This document shows, piece after piece, positions 45,848 through 56,603 of a stretch of 64,000 bases of DNA. The DNA is taken from contig NW_026944383.1 of assembly GCF_033439725.1 (NCBI RefSeq), positions 1,302,001 through 1,366,000 of the forward strand, in the 5' to 3' direction. The position numbers and the translations under genes were made by a program. The notes beneath the pieces were generated by a model. It had not been told where the DNA came from. It saw only the letters and a program-made list of their open reading frames with translations, and searched no databases. The stretch comes from Neurospora tetraspora. Lineage: Eukaryota; Ascomycota; Sordariomycetes; Sordariales; Sordariaceae. The first letter of the stretch is position 1; each line of letters starts with the position of its first letter.

Positions 45848-47863
45848 ATGGGAAAAGTTGGTGATTGGGTTGACTCGTTCAACCGCAAGGTTGCCACCAG
45901 CAAGGTTGGATGGTGGTTCAAGCTGGATGGCTCTGGACATGTGAGCGCCGTTTTTGGGAAATGAGTGGCCGCGTGCCTCTTTGCTAAAACTTCGCCAACA
46001 GCCCAGAGAAAGGAAGGGGTCCTACTTCTTCACCGAGATGCGTGCTGGTCTTGCGACCTTCTTCGCCATGTCGTATGTTCCAACACATTCGATATTGATT
46101 TATCTGTGGTGCGGTTGTTAACGCTTGTGGCAGGTACATTATTGCCGTCAACGGAAGCATCGTCTCCGACACTGGAGGAACTTGCGTCTGCACGGCAGAT
46201 CCCAAGGTTGATAGGTGGTGTATCAATGACCCGACCTATGCTATCTGCAAGGCTGAGGTCAAGAGAGATCTCATCACCGCCACCGCTGCCATTGCTGCTT
46301 TCGCTACTTTCTTCATGGGTCTCCTCGCCAACCTGTAAGTTATGGTTCTCGATGTGAGTTCAGGTGTTGGCTTGCTGACAATGATACAGGCCTATTGGAC
46401 TTGCGCCAGGCATGGGTTTGAACGCTTACTTCGCCTACACCGTCGTCGGATTCAACGGACAGGGTCTTGTTCCCTACCAGGTTGCCGTTACTGCCATCTT
46501 CGTCGAAGGCTGGGTGTTCTTCGGTCTTGCACTCCTTGGTATGCGTCAGTGGTTGGCTCGGGCTATCCCCCGGTCCATCAAGCTGGCCACCAGTGTCGGT
46601 ATTGGCTTCTTCCTGACCCTCATCGGCATGACCTATTCCGAGGGTATCGGTCTCGTGGTCGGCGGTACCGACACGCCCCTCGACCTTGCTGGTTGCCACC
46701 CCTCCTCTCGCGACAGCGTCACAGGTGAATGCCCGTCCAGTGACAAGATGCGCAACCCTACCATGTGGATCGGCATCTTCTGCGGCGGTGTTCTCACGAC
46801 CATGCTCCTGATGTATCGCGTCAAGGGTGCCATCATCGCCGGTATCATTCTCGTTTCTGTTATCTCGTGGCCCCGCACCACCGCGGTTACCTACTTTCCC
46901 TACACCGATGTCGGCAACGATGCTTTCGACTTCTTCAAGAAGGTTGTCGGCTTCCACCGGATCAAGCACGTCCTCAACGTCCAGCAGTGGGATATTTCGG
47001 GCCACGGCGGACAGTTCGGCTTGGCGCTCATCACCTTCCTCTACGTCGACATTCTCGATACCACCGGTACTATGTATGCTATGGCTCGCTATGCCAGCCT
47101 TGTCGATGTGGAGACTGGTGACTTTGAGGGTTCCACCATTGCGTACGTACTCACTGCCTTCTGGATTGTACCTTGGTCGTTGATTGTTAACATTTGTATG
47201 TACAGTTACATGGTTGACTCCGTCAGTATCGCCATTGGTGCTATTTTCGGTACTCCCCCCGTCACTGCCTTCGTCGAGTCCGGTGCCGGTATTGGTGAGG
47301 GCGGCAAGACAGGTCTTACAGCCATGTCGACTGGCTTCTGCTTCTTCATCGCCATCTTCTTTGCCCCCATCTTCGCTTCGATTCCACCGTGGGCCACCGG
47401 CTGCGTCCTTATCTTGGTCGGCTCTATGATGGTCCGCGCTGTGACGGATATCAACTGGAAGTATATGGGCGATGCCATTCCCGCCTTTGTGTGCATTGCC
47501 CTGATGGCCTTCACCTACTCCATCGCCAACGGTCTTATTGGCGGTATCCTCATGTACGGGCTCATGAACACCCTCGTCTGGATCATCGAGAAGGCTTCTG
47601 GCGGTCGCATTGTTCCCCAGAACAAGGAGTTCAAGGACCCATGGGCCCCCAACTTTGGCAGCATCATCCCCACCTGGATGGTCAACGTTGCTAAGGGCAA
47701 GGCTCCCTGGCATAGGGATGAGCCTGTCAGGTCGATCGAAGGAACCACTGAGCCGGGGCCGGTGCTGGTTGGAGAGAAGGGTGACAGCTCATCTGGATCG
47801 AGGCCAGGCTCCGCGACTGAGTTCCCAGCTGAGGCCGTCAACGAAAAGGGCGCCCATCATTGA
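45848..47863 (+). CDS. azgA: AzgA-type purine (adenine/guanine/hypoxanthine) permease
   Basis: Predicted 591-residue plasma-membrane H+/purine symporter of the AzgA branch of the NAT/NCS2-like superfamily. Proposed exons are 45848-45940, 46002-46072, 46134-46334, 46390-47142 and 47206-47863. The last intron (63 nt, GTACGT...GTACAG, GTTAAC branch) is a multiple of three and can be missed. Removing it restores the family motif STIAYMVDSVSIAIGAIFG and then PPVTAFVESGAGIGEGGKTG. Other signatures are EMRAGLATFFAMSYIIAVN, PIGLAPGMGLNAYFAYTVVG and LYVDILDTTGTMYAMARYAS. An insertion with paired Cys (GGTCVCTADPKVDRWC) follows the first helix, as in fungal AzgA proteins. The C-terminal tail is hydrophilic. 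The symbol is by homology with A. nidulans azgA. Confidence 0.95.
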
Positions 47864-48689
47864 TGAGAACAACATGAATGAATGGATGATTTGGAGATGT
47901 TTGGATATGAAAACATGGATACAAGTATATGAACGTCGTGATGAGGGCGTCTGTAACAGTTAATGGATAGGGGCTGTGAGATAATGGCTGGCGGAAAATG
48001 ATACGCCCATGATTGAGGTCGGGTGGAAGATACCAAAGATACCTAATAAACAATTCATGAAACTCCTGGGTCTTGAGTTCGTTGCAGTGCTTCAAACTGA
48101 TTACGTCGACAAGTTGGATGCGGTGAGGACTGGAACTTGGCATGATGGACTCGGAAGGAACAGTCGACCAAAACTCCTAAGGGCATCATCAAGACACATT
48201 TTGTATCTTTGCTTCTTCACTTTCGCTCCAAGAACCGGTGGCCTTCACTCACAAGGAAGGTGTTTGTATTACGATGCAGTGAAGATCTGGAAGGCATGTT
48301 GTGCAAGTGGTACTTGCCTCTACGTGGCAGCCATGTCTACATGTATACAAGGGATCAAAGACGGAAAGAGCCCCGCAGTATCGATGTCATTTGCGCCCTT
48401 TGAGCGACGACTTGTCTCTCTCCTTCCTTGTTTGAAACGGAAGCCGACATAGGGGGAAGCTACAATGCAGCAATCATTGGGATCTCATCAATCTTATGAG
48501 GTCAAGCCTCCCATGTATAAGAGTACACCACCCGTCAGAAACTCTTCATAACCGGACAGCACTCTCAACTAAACAATACTCCATCCCACGATATTCGAAG
48601 CATAACGCAACATCATTCTACAACTTGATAACAGCTCCCGACCAAGAACTTCAACACTCATTCTCCCCACCTGATTCACAGACAATAAG
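47864..48689. other. intergenic, no gene supported
   Basis: Spacer between two plus-strand genes. The right 150 bp are a CA/CT-rich leader for the gene at 48690. Confidence 0.5.
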
Positions 48690-49919
48690 ATGTCTACCAA
48701 AGCACGCAGCAATGCCACCATCTCCTGCCTTTGCGGTTCCATCCAACAAACAGTAACCCTCTCTCACGTGGATACCGACATCGTCCTCTGCCATTGTACA
48801 TCCTGCCGACACCTGAGCGGGCAACTCTTCACATCCTGTGTTGCCCTCTCATCAGCTCCCGCTTCTGTCGACGGCCTCACGACATATCACTCGGACCCGG
48901 ACCACCCAAACCTTGAAACAACAAGTTACTACTTTTGCTCAACATGTGGTTGTCACGTCTTCCAGCGCTCGAGTTATTACTCCGACAGTGATGACGACGA
49001 CAACGACGACAGCTACAAAGAACAACCTGAGTGGGCGGTAGCAACAGGCGTGATCACATCATCCAAGAAAGATAATCCAAGCATCAAAATAAACTGGCAG
49101 CACCAGAAGGTGGACGACACCAAAGATTGGGGGTTATCTCTCTGGCTTCCAACCATAATCACATCCACATCCGACAACAACAACCAAAAAGCCACCAAGA
49201 TCCTCCACACCATCACTGCTCCAAGCACCAACAACACAAACGGTCTCGACCACGTCCTCCACGCAGCCTGCCATTGCAAACGCATCTCCTTCTCCCTCTC
49301 CCGCCCCTCCGAAGCCAGCACCCTCCCCCACCGCGGCTACCCAGACGTCATGTACTCGTACGCCGTGGAGCCAGAAAGCGTGACTTCGAATCCTCATGAC
49401 GAGAAGTGGTGGCTTCGCGGGCCTGAACCGCAGTGTACCTCCTCCTCCGCCAGAACCCCTCCGTTAGACGAAAACACCAAATTCACCAGATACTTCACCG
49501 CCGCCTGCGTCTGCAAATCCTGCCGCCTGGCCTCTGGCTTCGAAGTTCAGTGCTGGGCTTTTGTGCCGACGTGTAATATCCATTTTGCCTCCGTTGTTGA
49601 AGGTGGTCGAGATTTCAATACCCTCCCTCGGGGTCTTCTCAACAGGTACGAATCCTCCCCCGGAGTCTGGAGGGAGTTTTGTCCCACTTGCGGAGCCACG
49701 GTGTTTTATCACGCTGAGGAGGCGGAGGATGTGATTGATGTTAGTGTTGGTCTATTTGATAGTGATAAGTGGGATAGGGGAGCTAGGGTGGAGGATTGGT
49801 TGGAGTGGGGGAGGGGGAGAGTGTCGTATGCTGAAGGGGTTAGGGAGGGGAGGAGCGGTGGGATGGCCGATTGGGCGGAGAGGGTTCTAAGGGGGCTTGA
49901 GGGGGGGATGAGAGGGTGA
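48690..49919 (+). CDS. GFA-like (Mss4-fold) zinc protein with two domains
   Basis: Single-exon ORF of 409 residues with two copies of the GFA / Mss4-like zinc fold (named from glutathione-dependent formaldehyde-activating enzyme, though most fungal members are uncharacterised). Domain 1 has ISCLCGS, CHCTSCRHLSG and FCSTCGCHVF (about residues 12-90). Domain 2 has AACHCKRISFSL, CVCKSCRLASGFEVQCWAF and FCPTCGATVF (about 195-345). These are the expected C-x-C, C-x-C-x2-C and C-x2-C zinc-ligand sets. A linker with an Asp/Ser run separates the halves of domain 1 from the rest. The C-terminal tail is Gly/Arg/Glu-rich. No signal peptide; likely cytosolic. Substrate unknown. Confidence 0.88.
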   Translation: MSTKARSNATISCLCGSIQQTVTLSHVDTDIVLCHCTSCRHLSGQLFTSCVALSSAPASVDGLTTYHSDPDHPNLETTSYYFCSTCGCHVFQRSSYYSDSDDDDNDDSYKEQPEWAVATGVITSSKKDNPSIKINWQHQKVDDTKDWGLSLWLPTIITSTSDNNNQKATKILHTITAPSTNNTNGLDHVLHAACHCKRISFSLSRPSEASTLPHRGYPDVMYSYAVEPESVTSNPHDEKWWLRGPEPQCTSSSARTPPLDENTKFTRYFTAACVCKSCRLASGFEVQCWAFVPTCNIHFASVVEGGRDFNTLPRGLLNRYESSPGVWREFCPTCGATVFYHAEEAEDVIDVSVGLFDSDKWDRGARVEDWLEWGRGRVSYAEGVREGRSGGMADWAERVLRGLEGGMRG

Positions 49920-50370
49920 TGAGAGCGGGTTTGAAGGAGGACGAGGAGAAGTGAGAGACGAGTGAGGGATTGTGCTGGGGAAGATGAAGGTGAAGATGGT
50001 GAAGGGAAAGACTCGGGATTATCGTCATAGGAACACTGGCAGATGAGAGTATTGTCGGTCCGTTAATTGTAGTACATGATTCATTTGATTAAACACTATG
50101 CTATGTGCTCTGCAAACCTCAGCGCGTGGTCCCGTTTCCGTTACAGCTCGTTTCCCCCTTGAACTATTATAGTTTACAAAATCATACAAATGAGTTACCG
50201 ATCAACCACGCTTCGGCGAAGCCCTCTCAACTCCTCATGCGGGCAATAGCAGAAAGTTGTTGTGCCCATCACACAGGTCAATTACCCCCCTGAATTCGCT
50301 TTCAAAACAAAAACACGCGCTCGCGGTCCAGGATATCCCGCTCCGCAGTAAGTAAACAGCACCAACAAAA
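49920..50370. other. convergent intergenic region
   Basis: Tail-to-tail spacer between the GFA-like gene (+) and the BAR-SH3 gene (-). No gene seen. Confidence 0.5.
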
Positions 50371-52079
50371 TCACACCGGCTTACAATAATTCGCCGGGAA
50401 ATTGCCCCTCTTCCCATTCAACTCACCAACCCACCAGTCCTGATCCGTATTCGTCTTCTTGACAATCATGATCCTGTCGCCCTCGTTAAACGCCAGATCT
50501 CCCGCGCCCTGCCCAGCAAACGCGTACTGCGCAACCACATACTCAACCAGCTGCTGCTGGCTCGCGATCTTCTTCGGCGGTGGAGGGGGAGGAGGTCTCT
50601 TCTTGGCGACCGCTAGAGCAAAGTAATCGTTTCCATTTCCGTTGCCATTGCTATTGCCAGCACTTCGAATAGCCTGGGGGCTATGGGCCCTGTTGATCGA
50701 CATCGACGGAGTCGACGGAGACCTCGGAAAAGGCCTATTGTTCTCGAGCGTGGTGCGGTCTACCGGGCCTCGGTCGCTCAGGGAAGTAGCCGTGGTGAAG
50801 TCGGTAGGCGCCAGGTACTCGAGTCTCCTTGGCTGGCTTTGGCTGCCGGAGTAGCCGGAATAAGAGGAGGCCGGCGGGCTGGAGGCGTACGAGGATCGAT
50901 CGGATGCCGCGGGCGACGGGGTGCGGGAGGGGTAACCACCTGCAGAGGGGATGCGAAGATTGTTGCGTCCTGGATGACCGCCGCCGCCGCCGTATGTTGA
51001 CGCACTGGATGTGGATGGCATTGGTGAAGTGACTCGACGCATGTCGTTCCTCCCGGGTATCATGGCCGAAATCCGTCGGCCTGGGCCTTCGGGGGCCTGT
51101 AGGGCCATGGGTGAATGGGCTGCCTTGCCGCGGGCGACGATGCTGACGGACTCGAAATCATCCCGAGCGGGAACGAAGGCGGCTTCCCATGCCGCTACCA
51201 CCTCGGACATGGGAGGCGGAGGTGAGGGGAACCCGGACTCCATGCAGTAGCCGTGAACGGTTGTATAATATAGTCCCAACAGGCGGTTCTGGATCAGAAC
51301 CAAGGCTGCTTGCAGGCAAGGTACCAGGCTGAAGGAAGCGTTTATGATGGGCGGCAGGGTCGATTGGAGGTGTTCATCTGCAATGGCGAATTCCTACTTG
51401 CAGAGTTAGCATGGCCGACATCGAACCAAGTTTAGTTGCCTCGAAGTTGAGTTCTTACATCACCCGCTTGGGCCATCTCCGCCTCAGCCTTTGCCAGAGA
51501 AGCTTCCTCCTTTGGAGTCCTTGTATGTTTTTTGTGAAGCTTGCTGACTTTGTCCTGGGCCCTTTCGTAATCCAGCCTCTTGTTCTCTCGCTTCTTGATC
51601 GTTTTACGAATTGGCGCGATACAATCCCGTGCTTCCACAGCCGGTCGAACCACTCGCTCTTCGATCGTGCCAATTTCCTCCGCCAGCTCGGACTTGAGTT
51701 CGCCATAGGCCTGCTTCAACCTGAATGTCCGCTCGAGTTGTAGCCGGGGGGTAGGGACGGATTCGCGGCCATGGCCATCGGAGGCGCCGACAATGGGATC
51801 GTAGAGGCCTTCGAGTTCGACGACAAATTGTAGTTGATGGTGGATGAGCGAGGCCCAGGCATCCCTCCAGGCCCGGGAGTTTTCGAGTAGCTGGATCACG
51901 AGGCAAGTCAGCGACAGTACAGTAGGTGGCCGGTTAGGAGAAGAGAACAGCATTGTTGAGCTTACCCTTGCAAGGAGCTGGTCCGCATCTTCGTACTCCT
52001 TCAGTAAAACAGAGACCGCAGCATTGTTGCCGGGGCCTTTGCTTCGAAGCTTTGTGAATTGGCGCTGCACAGACTGCAT
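50371..52079 (-). CDS. BAR-SH3 domain protein (Rvs167/Hob-like)
   Basis: Predicted 522-residue membrane-curvature protein of the amphiphysin/Rvs family, acting with actin at endocytic sites. Exons are 52079-51966, 51890-51459 and 51393-50371, all joining in frame (GTAAGC...ATCCAG and GTAAGA...CAAGTAG with a CTAAC branch). The BAR domain spans about 1-240: VLLKEYEDADQLLARLLENS, AWRDAWASL, GLYDPIVGASDG, then PIRKTIKKRENKRLDYERAQ and a Lys/Glu-rich helix, ending near LIQNRLLGLYYTTVHGYC. A Ser/Pro-rich linker and a Pro run (RPPPPPPPKK) precede the C-terminal SH3 domain (about 460-522) with ALYDY-like QYAFAGQGAGDLAFNEGDRI, the DWWVGEL Trp pair and GNFPANYCKPV. It is one of several fungal BAR-SH3 paralogues, so no yeast name is assigned. 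Confidence 0.93.
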
Positions 52080-53423
52080 CTTGGTTGTTGGGTAGTGCGA
52101 AAGTAGGCGGGCGACTGGGACACCTTTTGTTGTGTACCTCGATTGCTGCCGTCTAAGTCTGGATTGGATGCTTGGCAGCCAAGATGCAAGGCGAAGCCAA
52201 TGCTGATCCGCCGATCAATGGGTGATAGATCGAGGCTTCTTGGAGAAGAGGTTTTCGATGTAGCTGTCCTTGTCGGAGGATGAATGGGCGTAGGAAAGAG
52301 GCCCTGTCGCGGAAATGTTGTTCGCGACAAACCCAGGGTGTTACAGGCAGGACTACCTGTACGTAACGCTTGGCCAGAAAACTCGGTTGATGACTGTCTC
52401 AGGGTAGTATCGTTCGTAGAGAAGGTAAGAGCAAGTGTTGAATTGGGTCGAAAGGCTGTCCCTTTGCCCAGAGGGTAGCTCGGAGCAAGTAAATTAGTAA
52501 CGAAATTGGACATAGGATAAATAGGAAATTAGAGGTGAACACCTATGACTAGTCAGTCGCCCATGGAGACTCTGGACTTCTAGGTAGCAGCAACGGTTAG
52601 TACAGTAGGTATCATATACGAGCATCTCAGATGTCCCGTCATCCTGTTCTTCGACATCGATTTGACTGGTGTGGCCCAACACGAGCTGGCAGAAGAGGAA
52701 AGAGAGAGGGACCTGAAAGTCATAACGATGCCGGCCGACGGGCCGTGGAAATGAGGGGGCGCCGCCATGCAGTTGCATCAATGGGCTGCGGGCAGCAACA
52801 TCATGTGTCGAAACTTCCGTCAACAACTTTCCAATGCCTCGAAGCCGTTTGGCTTTCATGCAGTGCTGCCAACGACAGCATAAACACAGCCTCTGCTCCT
52901 TGGTAACACAAGACGGGAATAATGAGAAGATCTGGTGAACTTGGGACAGCGCTAACTGGGCCCCAGAATAGCGTCACTGCCATAGCGCGAAACAGGGGGA
53001 TGCCAGACCGGCATGCGGGGCCCCATCCCCGGCCCTGAATTGTCAGGGCAGTGGCCCGTTCTTGGCAACGGGTGCCTGGAGTGCCCCTTGGGCAGTTTAC
53101 AGCACTGCACTTTCTGCATCAACAGATTGCAGTCACCTGACTGCGCGCTTGAACGCGCCTTCCTTTGCTGAAGCTACCCGTCGTCGCGCCCACCTGCCTA
53201 CCTAAGCTGCCTTGCCCCTGTGGAAGCTGCCAGAGGCTAGACGACGCCTGCCTTCAATGACAAAGACCTGATTATTCTGCGCTTCTCCCGAACGGGCTGT
53301 TTCTCTCAACCAATCTAGGACTGACAGTCGGGCTATCTGCCACCACTCGACGAACGCCAGACACAATCGGTAATGTGACGATAAGACGATCGTTCCCTTG
53401 CGACATGCCCATCGACAGGCACC
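52080..53423. other. divergent promoter region
   Basis: Head-to-head region of 1.3 kb between the BAR-SH3 gene (-) and the DUF2439 gene (+). Short overlapping ORFs only; no gene or repeat supported. Confidence 0.5.
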
Positions 53424-56400
53424 ATGGCATCTGTTGTATCCTCCGGGCGCTCGGCTGCTGGGGCTAACGAGACAGGCAGCACTGCCCCGGTGCTCGAATT
53501 CCTCTGCCTTTTCACCCACGACTTGAAAAGGAAGCAAAAGAGATGGCAGGATGGCCGCCTCAAGTACCACACCTTCAACAGGCGCGTCATGGTCCACGAT
53601 GACCGCGGAAATTATGTGGGTGATATGCACTGGCGTCGCGACTGGGATTTCGACGAGGGGGAAGAGATTGAGCTGGAACGGGGCGGCGTCATCGTCCAAG
53701 TTGCCGAATGTGTGGCACGTCAGCAACAAGATCTCTCAGAGTTGATAGACAAACGCGCGAAAGAGAAGGAGCAGCGCCAGGCAATAATAGCGTCACGGCC
53801 AGCCCGTCCTACTCCCGCGCATACGCCCCTCCGAGTCACTCCTAGGAACAACGCCCAACAGGATTACTTCCAAACTCGACACCGACCCCTAAACCAGCTT
53901 CTTGGCACCCCGACAGGCCATCACGGTCGTGCTCTCGTATCCAACGAATCGCCCTTTGAACAGCGACACAGCGTCGACGAACCCAACGATGGCGCTGACA
54001 GCTCTAGACCATCAAAGAGGAGACGGTATGAAGACACACCTCCGAGCAAAATGGGATATGCTCAGAGTTTGTTCGGTGCGCCCTTGACCCTGTCCGGAGC
54101 ACCTGCGAGCTCGGCACCCTTGCGACGCCCTGCGGTAGCGAAGGTGCAGACTAGACGGGAACCCTCTCCACCACAAGAGCTTGACTCTCGGCAGCAAGAG
54201 GAAAGTATTGCGCCCACTCGAACGGCTCACACCATGCGCCCTAACCGCATGACGACTCAAAGAGTTGCGAACGTATTACGACCGACACCAGCGGCTAAAA
54301 AGAGCATTTCACCACCTGAAGAGAGTTTGTTCGTGTCACAAGAGGACCACAGTGATCCCGTGCAGGAGACGTCGAATCATGATGATCAGAGACATCACGC
54401 AGAGGACAGCAATACCCGGCCTTATGGACGTTCAAGTTTCTTTACTGGATCCACTACGAGTGAAGCAGCATACAGCTCCAAGCCCCCGCAAGTTGCCAAA
54501 GGAAAGGGCACATTGCTTTCGAGCATAGGAAAGAGCTCTGCATTGCTAAACAACAATAAGAGTAGTAACTCTACGCGCTCTCGTTTGACGTCGTCCAATA
54601 AGAATAAACAGACTATCATCCTGGACGACGACGACGACGACGAAAATGAGGATGGCCGGGAGCAGCGCAGAGATGCCTCTCCACCTCCCAGGCCAGTCAT
54701 TGGGGCTAGGTCGAAACGTGCCGCTCCTGTTGCAGAGAAGACGCAAGGGAACAAACGCAAAAAGACTACGTCCGTGAAGAAGCCCGTTACCGACAAGGGA
54801 GCTCGACAAAAACCACAGAATGAATCAGATCCAGTGACACTTCAAGATGAGCCAATGGTGGAGCTCAAGATCAAATCTCGACAGAAGCGTGGTTTATTAG
54901 TACTGTCAGAGAAACCGAAGCGAGCCAAACGTCCAGCAAAAAGCCCTAGTAATGAGGTTGCAACCGAGCCCATGGAGGAGCGTACAAGTGTTAGGACTGT
55001 GGGCAAAAACGAAAACTTTGCGGTTAATCAACAGGAAACTTGCCCAAGTGTTCCCGACGACTCGGATGATGACCCCTTCGCTTCCCCGATGCCCGTCATC
55101 GACACCAATTCGCCACGAAAAGACAAATCCCGGGATAGTGGACGACCTGAAATCCTCTCCAAGTCCCACAGAGACCGACCCGTCGCAAACCAAGATCGAG
55201 GCGAGTCAGCTGCTGCCGCCGCTACGGATTCACGGACAAGCCCAGCAAAGAATAAGAATCAGCAAAAAGGCCAAACTTTAGTGAGCGACTCCGACTCCAG
55301 TTCGATATCCCACCACTCCCACGTTGCGCAGAGAAAAGGGAATGCTCAGCCAAAGGAAGTCAATGCCAAAGAGAGCTTTGAACCTCCCGAACCCAAGACG
55401 AAAGTACACATCGAAGTGGAGAGTGAAAAAGAAGACGAAGAGATATCAAGATACCCACGAAGGCGTAGAACCACTCGAAGACCAGCCTCGCCCGAGTCTA
55501 ATGATGGGAGCAAAACCGATGAGCCTGAATCGGCTGCAGAAAGTGCTGACGAAGAGCTACCTCAAGTTCCTGTTGGTCCACGCTTAGCCAAACTCGCCAG
55601 GAAAAGCATCAAGAGCAGAGAGGTGATTGGCTTCGTTCCATCCAGCTCTCCGGTCATCAACATACACAAACAAGCCGAACCAGTCCCTGGCCATCCGGCA
55701 GCAGAGTCTCGTTTATTGGCCGAAGAAAGCTCAACTTCGCATAGCAACACGAAAAATCACGTTACGCCAAAGAGCCCGAAGGTAACCATGGCGGAAAATA
55801 ACACAGAACGCACTGAGAAGCCCAAATCGACGCTACCGCTCTCTGTCTTAAGAGATGAGGTTGATACCGCTTCCTTACAACAACCTGAAGTTGTTTCTGA
55901 ACAGACCTCACATGTAGCTACGAGTCCTGACAGCAACAACGTCACTCCTGAAGACGACCCCACGGCACCGTTCACGGATAAACAAGCGCCTGGCAATGAA
56001 TTAACCGACCGCAGCTCAAACGTTGTTACCAACAGAAGTGGCAACGTTTCGGCCGATATTGCGGCATCAGCCACAGTCCGCAACCACAAACCACAGCCGG
56101 CTCAAGAGATTAAGGAACCCCCTTTACCTGTGCCAGATCAGGCAGGCCGTAGTGACGGGTCAGGAACTAAGGAACCTCAAGCGAAGGGCGATACGGCAAT
56201 GTCACCGTTTCACAACTCTCGTGTGAAGGACAAACGCCAAACTGACATTGCCGTCAGTGTTCCGGTTCCACTAGATGGTCCTGCAAAAACAATGCCGCCC
56301 GTGGACAACTCATCCAACCATGTTGCTCCAGTGCGGATCGTAAACCCGGCTACAAGAGGTCGCAAAGCAGCACTAAAATCTCATGCAGCAGGCCAGGTAC

Positions 56401-56603
56401 CGCAATCTATTCTTCCTGCTGAGCCCCCTCCAGAGCGTATAGTCCCACGAACCCGTGAGCTATCAAGGCGTGAAGCCACAGGATCCGGTCCCGAAGAACG
56501 GCCAAAGCGGAAGATGACTTTTCCCGGCTTCACTTCTGCTCGAGCAGGCGGTCCCTGGAGCAGAGAGGCATATGACCTGTTGGAAACGGGGCGACCGGCT
56601 TAA
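53424..56603 (+). CDS. DUF2439 protein, Mte1/Dbl2/ZGRF1-N-terminal family
   Basis: Intron-less ORF of 1,059 residues. The N-terminal DUF2439 domain (about 22-105) contains LEFLCLFTHDLKRKQKRWQDG, NRRVMVHDDRGNYVGDMHW and EEIELERGGVIVQVAE. This is the domain shared by budding-yeast Mte1, fission-yeast Dbl2 and the N-terminus of human ZGRF1. Those proteins bind branched DNA and recruit or stimulate Mph1/Fml1/FANCM-type helicases in recombination repair (family knowledge). The remaining 950 residues are disordered, charged and Ser/Pro/Lys-rich, with acidic runs (DDDDDDEN) and many KR-type nuclear-localisation candidates. The C-terminal end is more ordered: RKMTFPGFTSARAGGPWSRE and AYDLLETGRP, matching the conserved short tail motif (PWS.EA.DL) seen in such proteins. 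No helicase domain is present. Confidence 0.9.
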   Translation: MASVVSSGRSAAGANETGSTAPVLEFLCLFTHDLKRKQKRWQDGRLKYHTFNRRVMVHDDRGNYVGDMHWRRDWDFDEGEEIELERGGVIVQVAECVARQQQDLSELIDKRAKEKEQRQAIIASRPARPTPAHTPLRVTPRNNAQQDYFQTRHRPLNQLLGTPTGHHGRALVSNESPFEQRHSVDEPNDGADSSRPSKRRRYEDTPPSKMGYAQSLFGAPLTLSGAPASSAPLRRPAVAKVQTRREPSPPQELDSRQQEESIAPTRTAHTMRPNRMTTQRVANVLRPTPAAKKSISPPEESLFVSQEDHSDPVQETSNHDDQRHHAEDSNTRPYGRSSFFTGSTTSEAAYSSKPPQVAKGKGTLLSSIGKSSALLNNNKSSNSTRSRLTSSNKNKQTIILDDDDDDENEDGREQRRDASPPPRPVIGARSKRAAPVAEKTQGNKRKKTTSVKKPVTDKGARQKPQNESDPVTLQDEPMVELKIKSRQKRGLLVLSEKPKRAKRPAKSPSNEVATEPMEERTSVRTVGKNENFAVNQQETCPSVPDDSDDDPFASPMPVIDTNSPRKDKSRDSGRPEILSKSHRDRPVANQDRGESAAAAATDSRTSPAKNKNQQKGQTLVSDSDSSSISHHSHVAQRKGNAQPKEVNAKESFEPPEPKTKVHIEVESEKEDEEISRYPRRRRTTRRPASPESNDGSKTDEPESAAESADEELPQVPVGPRLAKLARKSIKSREVIGFVPSSSPVINIHKQAEPVPGHPAAESRLLAEESSTSHSNTKNHVTPKSPKVTMAENNTERTEKPKSTLPLSVLRDEVDTASLQQPEVVSEQTSHVATSPDSNNVTPEDDPTAPFTDKQAPGNELTDRSSNVVTNRSGNVSADIAASATVRNHKPQPAQEIKEPPLPVPDQAGRSDGSGTKEPQAKGDTAMSPFHNSRVKDKRQTDIAVSVPVPLDGPAKTMPPVDNSSNHVAPVRIVNPATRGRKAALKSHAAGQVPQSILPAEPPPERIVPRTRELSRREATGSGPEERPKRKMTFPGFTSARAGGPWSREAYDLLETGRPA

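Noticed and set aside
46340-47713. 457-codon minus-strand ORF
   Set aside because: It is the complement of the purine permease exons; its Asp/Glu/Gly-rich sequence is what the reverse of a C-ending, hydrophobic coding region gives. No domain.
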